Positions 6,108 through 7,169 of a stretch of 7,169 bases of DNA are shown piece by piece. The stretch is taken from NCBI GenBank assembly GCA_002327225.1, contig DCUN01000051.1, positions 4,614 to 11,782 of the forward strand, in the 5' to 3' direction. Under the pieces are notes generated by a model. The model was not told the origin of the DNA and searched no databases. It saw nothing but the letters and a program-made list of their open reading frames with translations. The position numbers and the translations under genes are program-made. Numbering within the stretch: the first letter of the stretch is position 1; each line of letters opens with the position of its first letter. Source of the stretch: Desulfobulbaceae bacterium UBA2213 (GTDB taxonomy: Bacteria > Desulfobacterota > Desulfobulbia > Desulfobulbales > Desulfocapsaceae).

Positions 6108-6198
6108 GTAGCCTGGATGAAATGGAATGGAATCCGGGACAGGGCGTGGCAGAAACGAACTCCGGTCCCGGATTACGCTGCCGCTCCATCCAGGCTAC
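6108..6198. repeat. REP-like palindrome GTAGCCTGGATG...AATCCGGGAC (91 bp)
   Basis: GTAGCCTGGATG (6108-6119) is the exact reverse complement of CATCCAGGCTAC (6187-6198). Within it AATCCGGGAC (6130-6139) is the exact reverse complement of GTCCCGGATT (6166-6175). The result is two perfectly paired stems separated by an unpaired internal loop of 10-11 nt per side, with a 26-nt apical loop. The GTAGCCTGGATG/AATCCGGGA pattern is, from memory, a common REP-like intergenic palindrome in proteobacterial genomes. It lies between the small Cys-rich gene and aconitase and could weaken read-through or stabilise the upstream transcript's 3' end. Confidence 0.9.
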
Positions 6199-6239
6199 TT
6201 CTGTTATGTCAGGACTTCGGCGCTCAACGAGCCATGGCA

Positions 6240-6575
6240 TCAGGAACGAATCAGCTCTTCCGCCAGCATCGTGTCTGCCAGATCGAGGATGAATTGCCGC
6301 TGTTCCTGAGTTGCATGGGCGATACAGTCACAATGGAGGTTTGCCTGACTGCGCACCAGCATCTCAAAACAGACTGAACTCTTCCCCACCTCAACTCCGC
6401 AATAATAAGGACCGCATTTCCCTACATGCTCCCGTTGAAGCTCGGAGAGCAGATCAGACGGCAGAACGATCCAATACATGCCGATCATGGGTCCTCGCTG
6501 CAGGCTGCGTTTAAGATACGAATCTATATTGTCCCGCTCCATGGGGGACAGATCATCAATGAGGTATTGGCGCAT
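6240..6575 (-). CDS. Small conserved-looking Cys-rich protein of unknown function
   Basis: 111 residues. I do not recognise a named domain. The N-terminus (MRQYLIDDLSPMERDNIDSY) looks helical and amphipathic. A hydrophobic core MIGMYWIVLPSDLL follows (30-43), then HVGKCGPYYCGVEV (50-63), a strand-like VCFEMLVRSQ (68-77), HCDCIAHAT (81-89) and a C-terminal helix QRQFILDLADTMLAEEL (92-108). Five cysteines (54, 59, 69, 82, 84) plus His50, His81 and His87 suggest a possible metal site, but this is inference. There is no signal peptide or transmembrane helix. ATG at 6575 has only a weak purine stretch upstream (GGATAAAGT). The gene starts 96 bp after the PhoH-type gene and ends before a REP-like palindrome. 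Codon use and the motif pattern look like a real gene, and I have the impression that similar proteins occur in other deltaproteobacteria. Confidence 0.75.
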   Translation of the reverse strand: MRQYLIDDLSPMERDNIDSYLKRSLQRGPMIGMYWIVLPSDLLSELQREHVGKCGPYYCGVEVGKSSVCFEMLVRSQANLHCDCIAHATQEQRQFILDLADTMLAEELIRS

Positions 6576-6671
6576 ACTTTATCCGAGAATCTCTTATTTT
6601 CCTTTACCAAACAGGCTGTTATGCTCGTTATTCCTGCCTGCGATGAGGGGGGTTGTTTATGATACAAAAAT

Positions 6672-7169
6672 TTATAACAACTGGGCGGCAATGGCCGACA
6701 GCGGACTTCTTTCACTCTTGCTCAAGGTCACATGACCATAGAGCGACTGCCCTTTCAGCTTCTCCACGGCGTAGGAAAGACCGTTCGATGATGAATCGAG
6801 ATAGGGATTGTCGATCTGCTGCGGATCACCGGTAAGCACCATCTTCGTGCCCTCACCAGCCCGGGAGATAATAGTCTTCACCTCATGCGGGGTCAGGTTC
6901 TGGGCCTCGTCGACGATGACAAACTGTCTGGGGATGGAACGGCCGCGAATATAGGTCAGGGCCTCAAGCTCCACCAGTTGATCCTTAAACAGCGCGTTCA
7001 CCTTCTGCTGAACAGTCCCTTCTTCGTAACGATGATCTTTCTGCATCAGATAGACGAGATTATCAAAGATCGGCTGCATCCACAACGACAGCTTTTCATC
7101 CTTGGTCCCCGGCAGATAACCGATATCCTTGCCCATGGGAATCACCGGCCGGGAGACCAGCAGCTTCTC
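6672..7169 (-). CDS. PhoH-family ATPase, probably PIN-PhoH (YlaK) type, C-terminal part
   Basis: 165 residues are visible, ending in TAA at 6672-6674. The frame is open to the window edge, reading EKLLVSRPVIPMGKDIGYLP. The GTG at 7145 is an internal Val codon, not a start. The piece contains the PhoH signature RPVIPMGKDIGYLPG, the Walker B-type FVIVDEAQN (83-91 of the visible part), the TGDPQQIDNPYLD motif (113-125) and a conserved basic end near KSERS (151-155). The Walker A motif is off the window. The IDNPYLD stretch and the GHVTLSKSERSPLSAIAAQLL end resemble PIN-PhoH fusions (YlaK-like) more than short PhoH. These are predicted ATPases or helicases coupled to an RNA-cleaving PIN domain, but the PIN part cannot be seen here. 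It is cytosolic and upstream of the small Cys-rich gene in the same direction. No terminator is evident after its stop. Confidence 0.93.
   Translation of the reverse strand, partial: EKLLVSRPVIPMGKDIGYLPGTKDEKLSLWMQPIFDNLVYLMQKDHRYEEGTVQQKVNALFKDQLVELEALTYIRGRSIPRQFVIVDEAQNLTPHEVKTIISRAGEGTKMVLTGDPQQIDNPYLDSSSNGLSYAVEKLKGQSLYGHVTLSKSERSPLSAIAAQLL

Noticed and set aside
6037..6240. 67-codon minus-strand open frame touching the aconitase start
   Set aside because: Most of its translation comes from the REP-like palindrome 6108-6198. It has no recognisable protein pattern, and its last bases overlap the aconitase start codon.
7143..7145. GTG as a start codon of the PhoH-type gene
   Set aside because: The frame continues upstream with KLLVSRP, which is conserved PhoH sequence. 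The GTG encodes the Val of RPVIPMG.

Overview
The window looks like ordinary chromosome from a Gram-negative bacterium, most likely a Desulfobacterota (deltaproteobacterial, Desulfobulbales-like) organism. That placement is an inference. It rests on a DUF3373-type outer-membrane barrel, a mitochondrial-type aconitase, a PIN-PhoH-type ATPase, an HDOD-GGDEF signalling protein and several kinds of short palindromic repeat in the gaps. No 16S or other phylogenetic marker is present, so the assignment is tentative.

Layout. Positions 1-723 (+) hold the C-terminal part of an outer-membrane beta-barrel protein, followed by a textbook Rho-independent terminator (799-838). A 396-bp gene-free stretch follows, carrying two opposed copies of a 'GCAGAG-GC' repeat around a perfect hairpin. 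Positions 1120-1878 (+) encode a YfiH/PgeF/LACC1-family (COG1496) protein. It converges on a minus-strand HDOD-GGDEF diguanylate cyclase (2113-3618), and the 234-bp convergent gap is filled with two palindromic repeat elements. Upstream of the cyclase on the minus strand are a complete aconitase (3755-6040), a small cysteine-rich protein of unknown function (6240-6575) and the C-terminal half of a PhoH-type ATPase (6672-7169, running off the window). The four minus-strand genes are co-directional, but the gaps of 96-199 bp, all but one filled with repeats, argue against one tight operon.

How the genes relate. They look like unrelated housekeeping and signalling functions: central carbon metabolism (citrate/isocitrate), c-di-GMP signalling, nucleoside or peptidoglycan quality control, RNA-linked ATPase and outer-membrane transport. 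I see no defence island, CRISPR array, prophage, transposase or biosynthetic cluster.

The most interesting signal is the intergenic repeat content. One element, with core AGGAGCCGTTACAAA, occurs in two gaps. In the second it runs into the aconitase gene and supplies its last six codons and stop region. The other items worth a look are the unrecognised small Cys-rich protein and the degenerate, widespread-looking repeat families.
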